Shown here: positions 10,674-24,349 of the stretch, piece by piece
Layout of the letters: the number at the start of each line of letters is the position of its first letter
Position numbering within the stretch: position 1 is the stretch's first letter
Source: Phlebotomus papatasi
Taxonomy: Eukaryota; Arthropoda; Insecta; Diptera; Psychodidae
Reading direction: 5' to 3'
Length of the DNA: 64,000 nucleotides
Assembly: GCF_024763615.1 (NCBI RefSeq)
Contig: NC_077223.1
Location: 67,642,627-67,706,626 of the forward strand
Notes under the pieces: generated by a model
Seen by the model: only the letters and a program-made list of their open reading frames with translations
Told to the model about the DNA's origin: nothing
Database searches by the model: none
Translations under genes and position numbers: made by a program

Positions 10674-12079
10674 TTTTTGAATAAAAATTTCCATAAAAAT
10701 CCAAATTGATTTTTTTAACAATCCATCATTCAGAATTTAACTCATTTGCTGCTAACAGAAAATATTTGGTTTTTTGATTTCAGATGAATCTACTCTGAGT
10801 TACACCTCCAAAAATTAGGTTCAAACGGTTGAATTTTTAAATAAACATTTCCGGAAATATAGTCTAAAAGTTGTAACTTTCAATTCATAGGAGATTGAAT
10901 TAAATAATTTCTTTTATTATATTAAAAACAAGAGCGAAAAAGACTATCCTAGATAATGTTGACTTATGGGGGGTTGTCGAATACCAGAAGTCGATATCTC
11001 TTACTGTTTGGCCTGTAGCCGTGCCACAAGTTGAAAAAAAAAGGATTATTTAAGTGCTCTCTCTTTGAGTTCGGAGAAATTAAAAAAAATAGAGAAAATA
11101 CGATATTTTTTAGACTTTTATAAAGTTTTTGGCGTTTAAGTTGTCCTAGTCTAGCTTTGATATTAATGGATCAGTTTTAATCGTCTATAGTGCAAACGAA
11201 AGGTATTTGGATGATGATATTCAGATTAATTAATTTCTTAATTTTTATTAGGCAAGATTTTTTAGGAAATTATAGTTTAGCATTGAATATAAAGGATTAT
11301 ATCATAAGATATTGAAAAATTAGTAAAATTGCTTTTATTTAGAATTTTTAAACCTTCGGAAACTGGGCTAAAACATCTAGTCTGAAAGCTACATAACAGC
11401 TTTTTTATTCAAATCAATTTTTTTGCATTGACAAAAAGCTCTAGGGAGAGGTAAGTACTCCCCTTTCGAACGTTCATTCCTTCGAATGATGTGAATTTTC
11501 TTTTATTTTTCCTGAGACGTATTTCTGTTAAATATTAGTTTGCGTATTATCAATTATTGATAATTACAAACTAAGATGGGGTAGTTTAACCATATAATGA
11601 TATGCCTCATTAAATATCACCTATCTGAGTTTCAATTTACGCAAGTAACTACGTAAAAGCAATAATTGTTTATTAAATTTGGCAATTACTTGATTATACT
11701 GAAAATTTTAGCTAGGAACAATACTAATTATCTTGTACAACACACCGTTTCCCCAGAATTTTCACCTCATAATATACAGACAATAGGACAAAACAGCCTG
11801 ATTCAGGCACTGCTTCAATGGGAACTTTTAATAAGGACATGGAAAAACAGACGTTTCCTCAAAAAATATATGCAGTACTAAATTTCTAATTAAATATTAT
11901 CTATATCACAATCGCAATATCAGATTCTTTGTACTCCAGATAAATCCATTCATATTGAGAACTTTTAATTAAAAAACAACATTTCACTTTGAGCAGTTCC
12001 GCAATTAAGCTATTTTACCCTAAAGCAGTCTTCGGACTAAAGATTTAGCCCTTCCGAATAACTTAAAATTCTAACACTG
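10674..12079. other. AT-rich intergenic stretch with repeat fragments
   Basis: Near 10970-11095 is a fragment of a dispersed repeat (GTCGATATCTCTTACTGTTT; see 63430-63870). Near 11440-11580 is a half copy of the TAGGGGAAAG..CTTCGAACGTTC MITE. No gene seen. Confidence 0.5.
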
Positions 12080-12336
12080 ACTGAGAGAAAATAGGGAGTG
12101 CGATTAACTTTTTTTTCTCGTAACTTTAACACTTTTTAGGTGTAAAAATATATCAACATTTTTTAATGTTAACTTTACACCTTTTTAAGCGTAAAATTAA
12201 CATGAAAAAGGGTAACTTTAACCCATAATACACCTAAAAAGCATAATATTTACACTGATTTCGGATCAATGATGCAAGGTAAAATTAACATTTCCGGAAT
12301 GTTATTTTAGGTTTTTCGGATTTCTCTCACTCAGTG
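12080..12336 (-). mobile_element. 255-bp MITE, copy 2 (inverted)
   Basis: Reverse complement of the copy family: starts CTGAGAGAAAATAGGGAGTG and ends GGATTTCTCTCACTCAGTG. Full internal sequence present. Confidence 0.85.
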
Positions 12337-13235
12337 AAATATCAACCATTTTTATCGGATTTTTTTCGGAATCTATTACTTACTAGATCATTTTGTCTTT
12401 AATAATCTATATAGTCCTAAGTCAACATTTTTCAGAAATTCTTGACTGATAATAAATTAGAAAATTTAAGCCATATTGCTAAACCTTAGATCTGAAGCCC
12501 AAATATCAATTCAAAAAGTTGATTTAACCTCTCTTAAATATTTATGTCTTCTGGGAAAAACATAATTCTGTGTTGATCCTTAACTTGAATTGCCGTTGTA
12601 GATAGGTACATTTTAGAAAGCTTATAGTATCACAATGTTTCAAAATCAAATAACCACCCTTAAAATTTATAAAAATTGCAAATAATTTAATCCATGCAAG
12701 CACTAAAATCATTAAAATACAAACATACGGAAATTCCATACTTTACATTTTGTAATTCAAAACATTAAACCACAGGGTACCAAATTTGGTGTAAAAAGCT
12801 TAAGATACACATCAATAAAGCTCTTTAATTATTTTTCACATAAACACTTCAGTAGAACGCACAAGTATATAAAAAATCTCCTTAAAAGCACAAATTTCAA
12901 AACTCATGTCTAAATTAAGTTTTTTTTATCTCGATTTCCTCAACACCCATGTTTTTATGCTTATTCTGATTCTGATTATCTTTTCTTTTTTTTCAAAATT
13001 GTTGTATATAGTCCGTTTAATGTAAAATTGCTTTATTTTTAAACTACTTGGACTATCTCAACTATTTCTTCAGTGGAGAAGCGAGAAGCATTCCCATTGT
13101 TTATATAAATTCCTATAGGTCACATCCTGTGAAGTTTAATATCTGATTAAAGAAATTGCAATGCTCAGTGCTACCCTGTGTTCGGGGGTGCCCCAGTTAC
13201 TCCTAATATAGTCAATTAAGTTTTTATTTAAATAG
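12337..13235. other. AT-rich intergenic stretch
   Basis: No gene, RNA or distinct repeat recognised. Confidence 0.5.
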
Positions 13236-13826
13236 AATTTTTTAAATAGACGCCATTAAATCGACCAAGTTTTTTCTATTGAACCGGTAATAAACCGGTT
13301 CATAGCATATTACTAATTTTTGTCCGAAAATCAATTCTATTACTTTTAAAACAATTTTGGAGGATCTTTTGAATGATTTATAAAACGGTTCAAATCGGTT
13401 GAGAATCGGTAAATGGTAAATGATGAGAAAGTACTTTTGAGGTATAGCGTCTAAGTCACGAGTTCGAGCATTTCGCAATGCCTGGGACGTTTTGCCACCC
13501 CTTTTTGCCCAATTTTACACACTTTTTCATCACTTTTATAGAGAAGGGGTGACTAAACGTCCCAAAAGTACTTTCGCATCATTTACCGTTTACCGGTTCT
13601 CAACCGATTTAAATCGATTTGTAAATCACTCAAAAGAACCCAAAACATAATTTTAAGAGTAATAAAATTTATTACTTATCGGTTCATTACCGGTTCATAA
13701 ACCGATTTATAAATCCCTCAAAACATTTTCCAAAATATCTTAGGAGTAATAAATATGATTGTAATTGAATTTCAGATAAAAATTAGTTATCGGTTCAGTA
13801 CCGATTGGAAGCGGTTTAGTTTTATC
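13236..13826. mobile_element. large fold-back element rich in ACCGGTT
   Basis: The left half (to about 13440) and right half (from about 13560) are diverged reverse complements: AATGATGAGAAAGTACTTTT against AAAAGTACTTTCGCATCATT, and repeated GAACCGGTAATAAACCGG words. A short GGCAAAGCGTCC-type repeat head (minus strand) lies in the centre at 13458-13503. Related to 62495-63345. Confidence 0.7.
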
Positions 13827-14443
13827 GTAAAATCAAAGACCTTTCCAATGAGCACACACATTCGACATTGGACAAACGTTGTGTGTGAATTAATTTGTGT
13901 TTTACTTTGTGAATGTGTTTGTTTATATTGTATTGTAGATTTACTTAACTGAACTAGTAGCCTTACTAGTATAAATAAATATATATTTAATTTGATCCAA
14001 TAATATTTGCAGTTAGCAGTCTGATCCAAATCATATCAGAAATTTCCATTAAAAGATATTTTTGGTCGATATTATGTTAAACTTAGTCAATAAACAAGTA
14101 TCCTGTGATAAAAATTAATATATTAAGAAAAAACATTAGGAAACATTTAAAACGTGAATCTCGGATCTTAAAACTGTTCTTGATTTGATCAAAGCTTAGA
14201 TTAAGGTTCCAAATTTAACAAAATTTTCACTACATAAATAGTTGGAACTGAAAACTGAGTTTTAGTATACCATTTTGGAAATATAAGATTCAGAATTGAA
14301 CTTTAATCTATTTTCAGCTTATACTTGATTTTTCCCACGCTTTATTCCTTCAATACCGTCTCAGCTTTGATTGCAACCTCCAGGACTACACGGTGGAAAT
14401 GTCCTTTCGTTGGTTGTATTGGTTTTGCAATATGTTTTATGAC

Positions 14444-14580
14444 CAGCGCACAATAACTTTTGTTTGTAAACATATTTTCAAAATGTCCCATGAGAATGAG
14501 CTTGATGACTAGATCTCTATCTCAGTTACTCTAATTGAAATGTCAAAAACATGTTTACTAAACAAAAGTTATTGTGCATT
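14444..14580. mobile_element. about 140-bp palindromic MITE, copy 1
   Basis: GCGCACAATAACTTTTGTTT at the left matches AACAAAAGTTATTGTGCATT at the right. The interior GATGACTAGATCT is shared with the copy at 23507-23650. Confidence 0.8.
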
Positions 14581-15049
14581 ATGGGCATTATATTTTCATT
14601 AAGGCTAAACCATTAAAAAAGAGAGCAAGTTTGCGAAACTAACTGTTAAGATTACTATTAAGATTATTCTTAATCATCCATTAAGTCATTAAGATTAAGA
14701 TTGATCTGAATCTTAATGACTGGCGATATCAAGTGAATTTGCGGAAGAAACAATACGTATAAAGTATAAAGTGCTTTATTACAATCTAATTCTTGCCAAT
14801 TTTATCTACCAATACGGCAGTACGCAATTGTTATACCGTTAGTCACTTGTAAAAATAGAAATCTAAGAATTACAAAATAAATTTAGGAATTTGTCTTTAC
14901 TGCAATTTCACTAATTTCTTACTAAAATCAAGTAATTCGCATCTCATTTAAATTTATAGACCTTATAAATTTGTTTTAGGCTTCCAATCATTTTAAAAAG
15001 TTTAATCTTTTTTAAACACATTCAGATTCATGAGAAAATTACACTTTAT
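14581..15049. other. AT-rich intergenic stretch
   Basis: A cluster of ATTAAGATTA words lies near 14645-14720. No gene seen. Confidence 0.45.
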
Positions 15050-16500
15050 ATGGGAGGGTGGGGCAGTTCACGCATGCATTATTTTCGAAAATTCACATTT
15101 TTGGCATAATAAATGATTATCTAGAAATTGTGCTTTATATTTTTAGATATAGGGGATGTCGGGGAAGTATGGGACAGGGGCAGTGTGGGACAAGGCGATT
15201 CTTTCATTATTTTCTTTAAATAAGTGGGATTTAACTACTACTCAATCATCGACAATATTAAGATGTATATTGACTAAAAGAATGGATATCCTCAGTTTTA
15301 TTGTTTTTAATTCTATGAACACTTTTTTAAAAATTGATAAAAATTGTATATTTTGACGTCTCAGTTTTGCTCTTTTTATTTTATATCAGCGATATATAAT
15401 CAAAACTTTTCTATCTCATTAACTAGCAGTGTAATCTGGGAACATATTTTTATAAAAGTTTCAGTGATTATACACTCTTGTTTCTTACATAAAGGTTTTA
15501 AATACCAAAGCTACACGCGGTGATGTTTGGGACACCTGAATGGGGATGATGGGACGTTGATTTTCGACAAGATTGTAGGTGGCATGCAATTGTTTATTGT
15601 CAAAATGTAGAGTAATGCCCAGTTTCTACTGGAAATCTCCCTCTTGTGCAAAGTTTATCATGTGGAGGAGATTTCTCTAACTACAGGGCCAATTAAAACC
15701 ATCAATATCTTGGGAATCAATAATTCCTTCTCAGAGGATATTCGATCTTTGCCCAATCTCGTTAAAAACTATTTTCTCGAGAATTTCTCGAAAAATATCC
15801 TCTACAATTTTTACAAGTTCTCCAGGAAAGGCAACGCGAGAGCTAATTCAAAGAAATAAGGAAATCCGCCAATGAGTTCGAAACTAAAAGTGTTAAGATA
15901 ATCTATTCGCCAGAGAAATTTGACGATCATGATTACAATATTTAGAATAAAAAAGCAAAGAAAGGTAGATGGAAAATAAGAAGAAAATACTTTAAATAAT
16001 TGATTGACAATAAATGACTCAACTGTACAAATAAAATTGATATTAATTTCTAAGTATGAAATAAAAGACGAAACATTTTTATTTCTATCAGAGATATTTT
16101 TAATCTAATATTTAAAATTAATTAACGTGCTCCAATAATGCACATTATGCGAGAAAAAATGCGTCCCATACTGCCCCATATCGGGGAGGTTTGGGACAAA
16201 GCGTCAAGTCAAATGTTTTATCTTCTCCAAGAAAACTAATTTGTTTTCCAAGTTCTATCGAGTACTTTTTATAAAGTCAATACTCATAAGTATATATTAT
16301 AATATGCTATCGTGATTTTTTGGAATAGTGTCTCAAAGTCAAAACATGAAAAAGTGTCCCAAACCTCCCCGGTATCCCCTAGCCAATAGCCTAAGAGAAA
16401 CTAACGTGGTTTAATTTATTTAAATATGGCTCATATTTGTTTGCCAAACGAGTATTGAAAAAAAAAGTTCAACTGCGTGAAACTACCCCACCCTCTCCTA
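15050..16500. mobile_element. outer TIR element split by a nested element
   Basis: GGGAGGGTGGGGCAGTTCAC on the left matches GTGAAACTACCCCACCCTCT on the right. An uninterrupted relative lies at about 60001-60190. Confidence 0.75.
15150..16381. mobile_element. nested TA-flanked GGGG-ended element, 1.2 kb
   Basis: Begins TAGGGGATGTCGGGGAAGTA and ends AACCTCCCCGGTATCCCCTA, so termini are inverted and flanked by TA. The interior is AT-rich with no recognisable transposase; the longest open frames are about 65-70 codons. A fragment of this family recurs in inverted orientation near 42310-42360. Confidence 0.78.
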
Positions 16501-18049
16501 TATTATTTATATGGCTTATACGACACGTGGTGTTGAAAACGACGAATTGTTTTTAGTAAACATGATTTTAGAATATAATATTCATTTCGGAATCATGAAT
16601 ATTAACGATTTTCTCATCTTCAGACCTACGTCTTATCACTCACAAGTAATTAAATATTTTCTCACTCTAAAGATAAATAAAGATTAAGAATATTTTATGC
16701 AGCAGGAAGTGAACAGAAAAATTGAATTTTTTTTTGCCTTTGTCTAATTTGTGGAGAACTTTTATCTTGTAAATTTAATTTTTCTGTCTAAAGCTTGCGA
16801 TATTAAACCGTGGAAGGTAGTTAGCTTCCAAACGCACCGGTCTTCGAATATTGCGATTTTTTCGAATAAAGAGGTCTTGTCCCTACTAACCGTCCTCTCC
16901 ATCCTGCCCTTAATAGTATAGAACAAAATTCTTGCATCAAGAAAAATATTAAAAAAATAAATCACTATTCAAAGACAGAGTATTATGGAGTTGGACTACC
17001 TTCCCCAAAGATCATAACCACAATAAAAATATTAAACAGTTTAAAGTTTTTCTTTCTCGAAGTTATTCGAACTTTAAAAGGGCTTTGTATTGTCATAAAA
17101 TTATATATTAGAAAGTATCACATGAATTGAGAAAAAAATCGAATTGGCATAACAAAATTTTTCACGCAATATGCATTCCACATTCCACATATAATTAATA
17201 ATTAATGTTACAAAATATTTTAGTCTCATCACGTTTTATGATTCGCTAAAGCTGTAAAGCAATCAGAAATTTAAATTAAATTTTTGTTGGTAATTTACCA
17301 AATTTTTTATAAGAATTGGTCTAATTTAAAACAAAAACTATTTTTCCTCCCTTATTAAAGTTTTAAAGTTCTTTTATTTTTTATCAAGATTTAAAACAAT
17401 TGTCCGAACATTAAGTCAAACATTCTCTAATTGTAATTCTTTGATTGTATAATTTTTAAAAACATCTGCATAAAGAATTACAAGTTCTTCCTACACATTA
17501 TTTTCGAAATAAAGTTTGTCAAACAATTTATTTGTCGCGAGAATCTTTCGAATCGTTTAATATTTTATTTAAGATTAATAAAGAAAATAAAAAATATTTT
17601 ATTAATGAAGCTAACAAATACGGCTAATCCTACTTCAACAAGACTTAAAGTGCGAAATATCATTAATAACAATATTTCTGGAATTTCGATACAAAATGAT
17701 CATATAGTGAAGATCAATTCCGATCGTCTATTTTTTTTTCAAAGTAAATAAATAAAGAAAAACAATATTTCTTCGATCACTATCTTAATTTTGTAGAACA
17801 TGAAAGTGTCTAAATTGAAATAACATGTCTCTCTTCATAAAATTGTGTGGGAGAGATGGGTGTAGAGAAAATTTACTGCTTATTTGTATTTTTTTGATCA
17901 AACAATTTAATGAAGTATTTTAATAAAATGGTCTCTTGAGAGAAGATCAATTTATCCACGGTCAAAATATTAACCACCATCACCACAGAATTGCACTCAA
18001 AAATCACCTCCAATGTTTGTTTATCCAAAAATTCAATAGACTAAAACTT
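16501..18049. other. AT-rich intergenic stretch
   Basis: No gene, RNA or repeat recognised. Confidence 0.5.
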
Positions 18050-19050
18050 CAAAAAAAAAAAGCTCAAGATCGTTCTTTTTGCGCGATCTTACATGCAAAT
18101 TCCCACCCACGATGGCAACTTCTTGTGAATTTTGTGGTTCTTCTCCGAAAATACTGTGCGGTTTTGTCAACCAGCAAAAGCAAAAGAAAAAAAGAATTGT
18201 GTCTCCTCGAGAAGCTTTTCGAAATCTTTTTGTTCTTACTTGCGCTTCGGTGACTTGCGAATGTTTTTCTGCTTGAATAAATCACTAAAGACTTTAATGA
18301 TCGAGGTGTGTGCGCACCACATATAGCAGCAGGTGAAGTGAAATTATCGGATCCATTCACCTTGAATTTTCTGGGTATACCTGACATCCCATGCTAAATT
18401 GAATTTAATTTTAAAAGCAAAGCACCACGATCATATGGAGCGAGGATCTTCTTATTGCGTATGAGGATCACTCACGATTACCTGCGAATCTTCTGTTTTT
18501 CGTCAATTTTTACTGCAGGAAAATTCAATTAAATTGATCTATTTAGATGCCTAGAACACAGAGATTTTTCACCATAATGTGTGTGGATTTTCTCTCTCTC
18601 CTTCCATGTTACAAACTATATAATTTTAATATTGCCAGGCGCGCGTGAAGTTCTCTCCATCTCGCGCATATTTTGTAATCGACGACGACAAGGTCACATT
18701 ATTTACTCACTTCGAAAAATTGTGTGTCTTTTAAGAGACTTTTGTTGCCTGTACGAGATGCCTGTGTATAGATTATTAATGTAAGACACTCAATGATGAC
18801 GATTTTCTTAGGCTCTATCTCGCACTCGCTCATTCACACGCAAATCCGGCCACGATCGCCGTGCCCAGATGTTTATTTGATCGTGAGTTTTCACATGAAA
18901 CTGGACACATTTTTCATCTTTTGCCCCACAGTGTGCAAGAAATCACTGAAAATTTGTGACTCGGTCATGCACCAAATGCACACGATCGCGCCAAAAACCA
19001 ACAATTTGGCGCCTACAGCTCGCCCAATTGTGGCTTATTCGCTCTAACAG
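18050..19050. promoter_or_regulatory. GC-richer, GATC-dense block (candidate regulatory DNA)
   Basis: The block stands out from AT-rich flanks by composition and by repeated GATC and CGATCG words. Frames stay open on both strands because of the composition, but none resembles a known protein. Candidate enhancer or non-coding first exon; inference only. Confidence 0.3.
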
Positions 19051-19696
19051 GGGTATCCAGAAAGAAATAAGTCAATGAAAACCAAGAGAGGGAAGTATTT
19101 TTATTCTAAACATTAAAAATTCTACTAAGCTGATAAATATGAAGAAAACAAATTTACAATTATTATGCTAAATCATACAAAAGTAAGGGTTAACTTTTAT
19201 ATGATTTAAATAACGAAGAATATATAGAATTTGAGGTTATATCTAACCCAAGCTAGAAAATATTATCGTGTATTAGGGAATTTCTCCTAGTAGAATGTAA
19301 CTTAGAAATTTTCTCCCATTAATCAGAAATCTTCAATTTTTCTATTTAAGAATTCGCCCTAGAAGGCATTAAAATTGTCTAGATTATAAATTGATAAATT
19401 ATTGATAAAAATCAAGATAATTTTTGGGTTAGATTGACCCTTACATTACCCTAATTAAAATATAGGCAAAGTAGTATTAAAATGATGTTTTTTCAATTAC
19501 TGCATTTTCCAATTTGTTAAATAGTGGTTTTATTGTGTTTTGTTTTTATTCCTAGTTTTGTCTATCCTTAAATATAGGTTAAGATACCACACTGAAAGTT
19601 TGATCTAATTCCATCTAAGGTCTTTCAAAGCTGCAAATAAAGCAATTATACTCTTTTTTTTAACTGAAAAATGTAATTGCTTTAAGGGGTTATATC

Positions 19697-19953
19697 TACA
19701 TTGAGAGAAATCCGAAAAAGTTAAAATAACATTCCGGAAATGTTAATTTTACCCTGCAGTATTGATCCGAAAACGATGTAAATATTACCCTTTTTAGGGG
19801 TATTATGGGTTAAAGTTACCCTTCTTTCATGTTGATTTTACCCTTAATAGGTGTAAAATTAACATGAAAAAATGTTGATATATTTTTACACCCAAAAAGT
19901 GTTAAAGTAATGACGAAAAAATGTTAATTGCAACCTCTTTTTTTCTCAGTGTA
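19697..19953 (+). mobile_element. 255-bp MITE, copy 3
   Basis: Begins TACATTGAGAGAAATCCGAA and ends TTTTTTCTCAGTGTA, with TA at both ends. Confidence 0.87.
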
Positions 19954-20230
19954 GTCAAACGCCAAAAATTAACGGGCCTTTTTGTGAATTTTTGTGACTT
20001 GGATAATGAATTCATTAGTATGAAATTTTCAGGGTTTTTTTAACAGGACATTCAGTAAGTCCATAGGACGACACTTGGATGACGCCATTATCAAACAATC
20101 TTAAAAGTATCTCAAATGAGCTACAGTCGAGTTCCTCAAATTTGAACGACACGGTTGCATTCAAAATGTAAAATATGAGGTTACGTAAAAGAAATTTTGC
20201 ATGGACTCTGAATTAAAACTACTTTTCTAT

Positions 20231-20483
20231 CACTGAGAAAAACTGGGGATGTGATTAACATTTTTTCTTCATAACTTTAACACTTTTTAGGTGTAAAAAT
20301 ATATCAACATTTTTTAATGTTAATTTTACACCTTTTTAAGGGTAAAATTAACATGAAAAAGGGTAACTTCAACCCCTAATACACCTAAAAAGCATAATAT
20401 TTACACCGTTTTCGGATCAATACTGCAGGGTAAAATTAACATTTCGGGAATGTTATTTTAACTTCTTCGGATTTCTCTCAGTG
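20231..20483 (-). mobile_element. 255-bp MITE, copy 4 (inverted)
   Basis: CACTGAGAAAAACTGGGGAT to CGGATTTCTCTCAGTG. It faces copy 3 across about 280 bp, so the pair itself forms a larger inverted repeat. Confidence 0.87.
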
Positions 20484-20850
20484 ATGGTGTTTCGCCAATA
20501 TTGTATTATATTAATCTCCTCAACAAATTCCACCTATCCAAGAACAAATTCAATTCATAAATTTCTCTAAAGTTATTTTCCTTAATTTAGGAAAGTGAAT
20601 TTTAAATGAAGTCCGTTACGTTTTTGAAAATATTGTTCAAATTTTAGGAGAAATCGGACCATTTTGATTCTGATGTTACATAATCTAATAACCTACCCAG
20701 GTGCTCTTTCCGAAAAGGAAAATTCTGAATTTCGATTTTGATTGAACGCTATTATTTACGTAAGCAAACAATAACCCAAACCAAATTCAAGCTAATTATA
20801 GGCAAGGCTCTTCACTATTAATTAGGATGATTCAGATTGGATTTTCGAGC

Positions 20851-20987
20851 TTAACCCTATAAGGACGAGAGGATCAGAAAAAAAAACATATTTTCTGACT
20901 TTTTTGAGCAAAACATAACTTTAGATGATCGTTGGAAAAATTTTGTTTGTTGGGTCACCGATGACCCAATCATCCTTAAAAGGTTAA
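20851..20987. mobile_element. short TTAA palindromic MITE
   Basis: TTAACCCTATAAGGACGA at the left and TCATCCTTAAAAGGTTAA at the right. GGGTCACCGATGACCC is a palindrome next to the right end. Confidence 0.7.
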
Positions 20988-21537
20988 GGTGTGTCAGAAC
21001 AAATGAAATTGGGGCTAAATGATCTGGTCGCCCAAAGTATGTCAACATTTGAGAGAGCGGTGAAAAATCCTCGTTTTTGTGTTGAACGATCCCAAAGTGA
21101 AATTAAGAGAGTTAGCTAAGATCATAAGGATATCGTATAACTGTCTGTTCAACAACTTACATGATATTTTGGGTATGAAAAAAACCCTAGCGCAATGCCT
21201 GTCACATCCTCTCACTTTGAACCAAAACCGAAAAACCAAAAAATAAGCAAAATTGCATGAAAATGGGTTTGAAGTTTGAACTGGTCTTTCTGCCGCTATA
21301 TGAAGGAGATTTATGTGAAGAGATCGTTCATCGGTTAGTAAACCTACTGAAATTACGATATATTAAATGTGAAATTATGGCCTATTTTGTACGATTTTCG
21401 AACAAGATGACAAAGTTAGATAATCTGGATAATCGTTCAAAACGGTATATCGACTTTTATCGCTCCACTTTTCATAACCAAAATCAAATTTTTCAAAAAT
21501 TTGATTTTATTGAATTACGGATTTATTGAATAACCTG

Positions 21538-21892
21538 GAGGGGAATTCTGTAATTTTCGTGGCATTGTCACGCGTGAGTTCGAAACCAGACAATGCCATC
21601 GAGCTTTTTTTGTCATACCATCTGAGTTCGAAAATGTAATTCACTGATTTTTTTAATTAAATGCCTTTACTTAGTGATATTATGCATATAAAGTCTGTCT
21701 TGGTTGATTTGTTTAACAACATTCATTGTCATTTTAATTGCCAGAAATTTCAAATAAGTGACTTCTGACAATGTCACATGAGCTCAAATGGCAATGTCAC
21801 GGCTACAGAATCGTATTTTCGAAAAATTTCTCCTGAGATTCAAAACCACTTTGTCATATGGCATTGCCAGAGCGTTACAGAATTCCCCTCCT
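21538..21892. mobile_element. inverted-repeat element, about 355 bp
   Basis: GGAGGGGAATTCTGTAA and TTACAGAATTCCCCTCC are near-perfect inverted ends. GGCATTGTCAC-type words recur inside in both orientations. No ORF. Confidence 0.75.
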
Positions 21893-22174
21893 GATACATA
21901 TACCTTAAGAAACACAAGATATTTTGAGCACAAAATATTTTTATTTTTTACAGTACAACTAGAGTAATTTTTATCCGATTGACTTGAATTTTTCAGAGTA
22001 AATGATGAGCTTAAAATATTAATTTTTCAATTTTGACAGCAGAAAATCTAAGTAACTACCCTGAAAATTTAAAATTTTTGAATTAATAAAATTACTCAAG
22101 TTCTGCTGCTAAGTGTAAGTGTTTAGAAAGAAAATAAATATGTGTTCGTTGAAGTGTTTAGAAAATTCGTTGAA

Positions 22175-22359
22175 TTAACCCCTTATGGACGATTGGGTCA
22201 CCGATGACTCAAAAATGAATTTTTTCCTACGGCCTTATAAAGCTATATTTATATTAAATTTATCTATCTATCTATCTATCTATATTTGATTTTAACAAGT
22301 CAGGAAAAGTGATTTTTTCAGACCCCCAATTTTTGACCCTCTCGACCTTAAAGGGTTAA
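22175..22359. mobile_element. TTAA palindromic MITE with tetranucleotide run
   Basis: TTAACCCCTTATGGACGATT at the left and GACCTTAAAGGGTTAA at the right. A (TATC)n microsatellite lies inside at about 22258-22284. Confidence 0.65.
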
Positions 22360-23506
22360 TAGATCATGAAACATAATTCTTAACACGTTTTACGTCATTT
22401 AAGCAAAAAAACATAAAAAATTATGTGGATATAACCCCTTAATTCTATCATAATAAATTACCTTAAAAAATCACAACTTGTTATGAAATTAATTGAGTTT
22501 AACCATGCGATTAAGCTTCAGGTATGAGAAGCTCACAATAGTTTTTTTGGCCTTTATAATACTAAAAAGTTTCTAAATATCAGAGCTAAATTCTTATGTT
22601 TAATAATCATGATCTTCTCTAATGTAAGATTTTATGTGTTTCAACCTTGAAATCTCAAATTCATCCTCACTGTGTCATTTAACTTTACTTTATAAGTAGA
22701 CTTATTCGAGAAGTTTTAGGTAATGTTATGTCTAACCTTAAAATCTTACCCTAACCTTATGAATGCAACGTATAGAGTGATAAACTATCTCAATCTTCCG
22801 TCTAAAGAACTTCTTATTACTAATTTAACCACATTAAATAAAAAGAACTGCTCATAATATTCTTTAATTTAAAAATAATCAAATTTCACTCTGTAAAATC
22901 CAATTAAAGTTTCTTGTCCAGAAAACCTAATTCAGAAAAAAAGAAATCTTAACTAAGATGCTTTATTTCAACACTCATCGAGTGTCGTCCAAAGTCTAAA
23001 CTAAACACTTGTGTAATACACATTTTCAAAAAAAATGTCGGATAAATTTTCACACAACTAAGGCTTATATCAATACACATCGTGTTTTGCTACAATACTC
23101 ATTAAAGGTTTAGTTTAATGCTTGCTTTACAAAATTTAGTCTAAAATATTCAAGTATTTTTATTTATTTTTTAATATTTATAAATTACTTTAAATTATAA
23201 AAGTGTTTCAATATTTTAAATTAAACTTTATTATTGTAAAACACGTTTTGAATCCAAACCTTTTAGTGAGTGTTGTAGCATAGCATAGTGTGCATTGATA
23301 CAAGCCTTATGTGTTAATATTTTTCGTCATTTTTTGAAAATTTACACACAGTACATGTAATATCAAGCCTAATCTTTTGAGGAGTTACAATGATTGATTT
23401 ATTTTATGATCTTCTCATCAAATCCATTTACTCTAATCTTTTCCTTTAAGGGAGAAACATGTATTATAAGGATTATGAGAATATTTGTGTATCGTTTATC
23501 CTCATT
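22360..23506. other. AT-rich intergenic stretch
   Basis: Weak inverted similarity exists between about 22990-23110 and 23240-23310 (CACTCATCGTG-type words), perhaps an old element. No gene seen. Confidence 0.4.
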
Positions 23507-23650
23507 GCCCAACGCACAATAACTTTTGTTTGTAAACATGTTTTCTAAATTTTCTATGATAGAGAGCGAGATGACTAGATCTAGATTTCATTCACTCTCA
23601 CTGAAATGTCAAAAACATGTTTACAAAACGAAAGTGATTGTGCGTTGGGC
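23507..23650. mobile_element. about 140-bp palindromic MITE, copy 2
   Basis: GCCCAACGCACAATAACTTT at the left and AGTGATTGTGCGTTGGGC at the right. Interior shared with 14444-14580. Confidence 0.85.
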
Positions 23651-23841
23651 ATATGAATACTTCTTAAGTATTTTCAAAATGAATATAAAACATGTTCAAT
23701 ATGTAAGTATCTATTTTAACCTCATTGTTAAACCTTTTCCCGTAGTCTTTTATATGGTTGAAACATCGAATAAAAGATTGTGTTGGTTACAATCGAAAGA
23801 AAATAAATAGGTACATTCAAGATATGTATTATAATATAGAA

Positions 23842-24349
23842 CAGAGGTGTGCAAGAACCGTTTAAAACCGAAAAAACGTCAAAATTATTTTGTTCAGGTG
23901 GCGCTTTGACAAGTGAAGTACACTGAAAAAAAGCGGATGTTATTGCGCGCAAAGCGCAAGTGATGTAACCTCAAATTTACGTGATTTGTTTTTTTTTCTT
24001 TCATTTTACTCGTGAAAATACAGTATTTTCGATGGGCCACGATGGCTACTGTGTATAAAAATGGTTTAAAAGTGAAATTTAAGTACTCCGGATGGCAAAT
24101 TACTGTGTCAGACAATAAAAATTGTTGGAAAACATGTTGGAGGAGGAGGAGATTCGCAATGCTGGGAATGTCCTTCATCCTTCTTTTGTGGACAAATTAG
24201 GTGATTTTGTCTCACATTAGCCTACTTTTCTGTGCACTTCAATAACACTTTGTTCAAAACGATTAACAGTGTAAAAACAGTGCAATCAAATTGCACCCAA
24301 ATTTCTGTTTGACGTTTTTTCGGTTTTAAACGGTTCTTGCACACCTCTG
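23842..24349. mobile_element. hAT-type MITE with perfect 8-bp target duplication
   Basis: The inverted ends (CAGAGGTGTGCAAGAACCGT and its complement) extend for about 41 bp. The 8 bp ATATAGAA flanks it on both sides. CAG-GTG termini and 8-bp duplications are hallmarks of hAT transposons (established knowledge). At 508 bp it has no transposase. Confidence 0.88.

Noticed and set aside
15644..15859. 71-codon frame inside the 1.2-kb element as a transposase remnant
   Set aside because: No DDE/D motif or helix-turn-helix can be seen; too short to assign.
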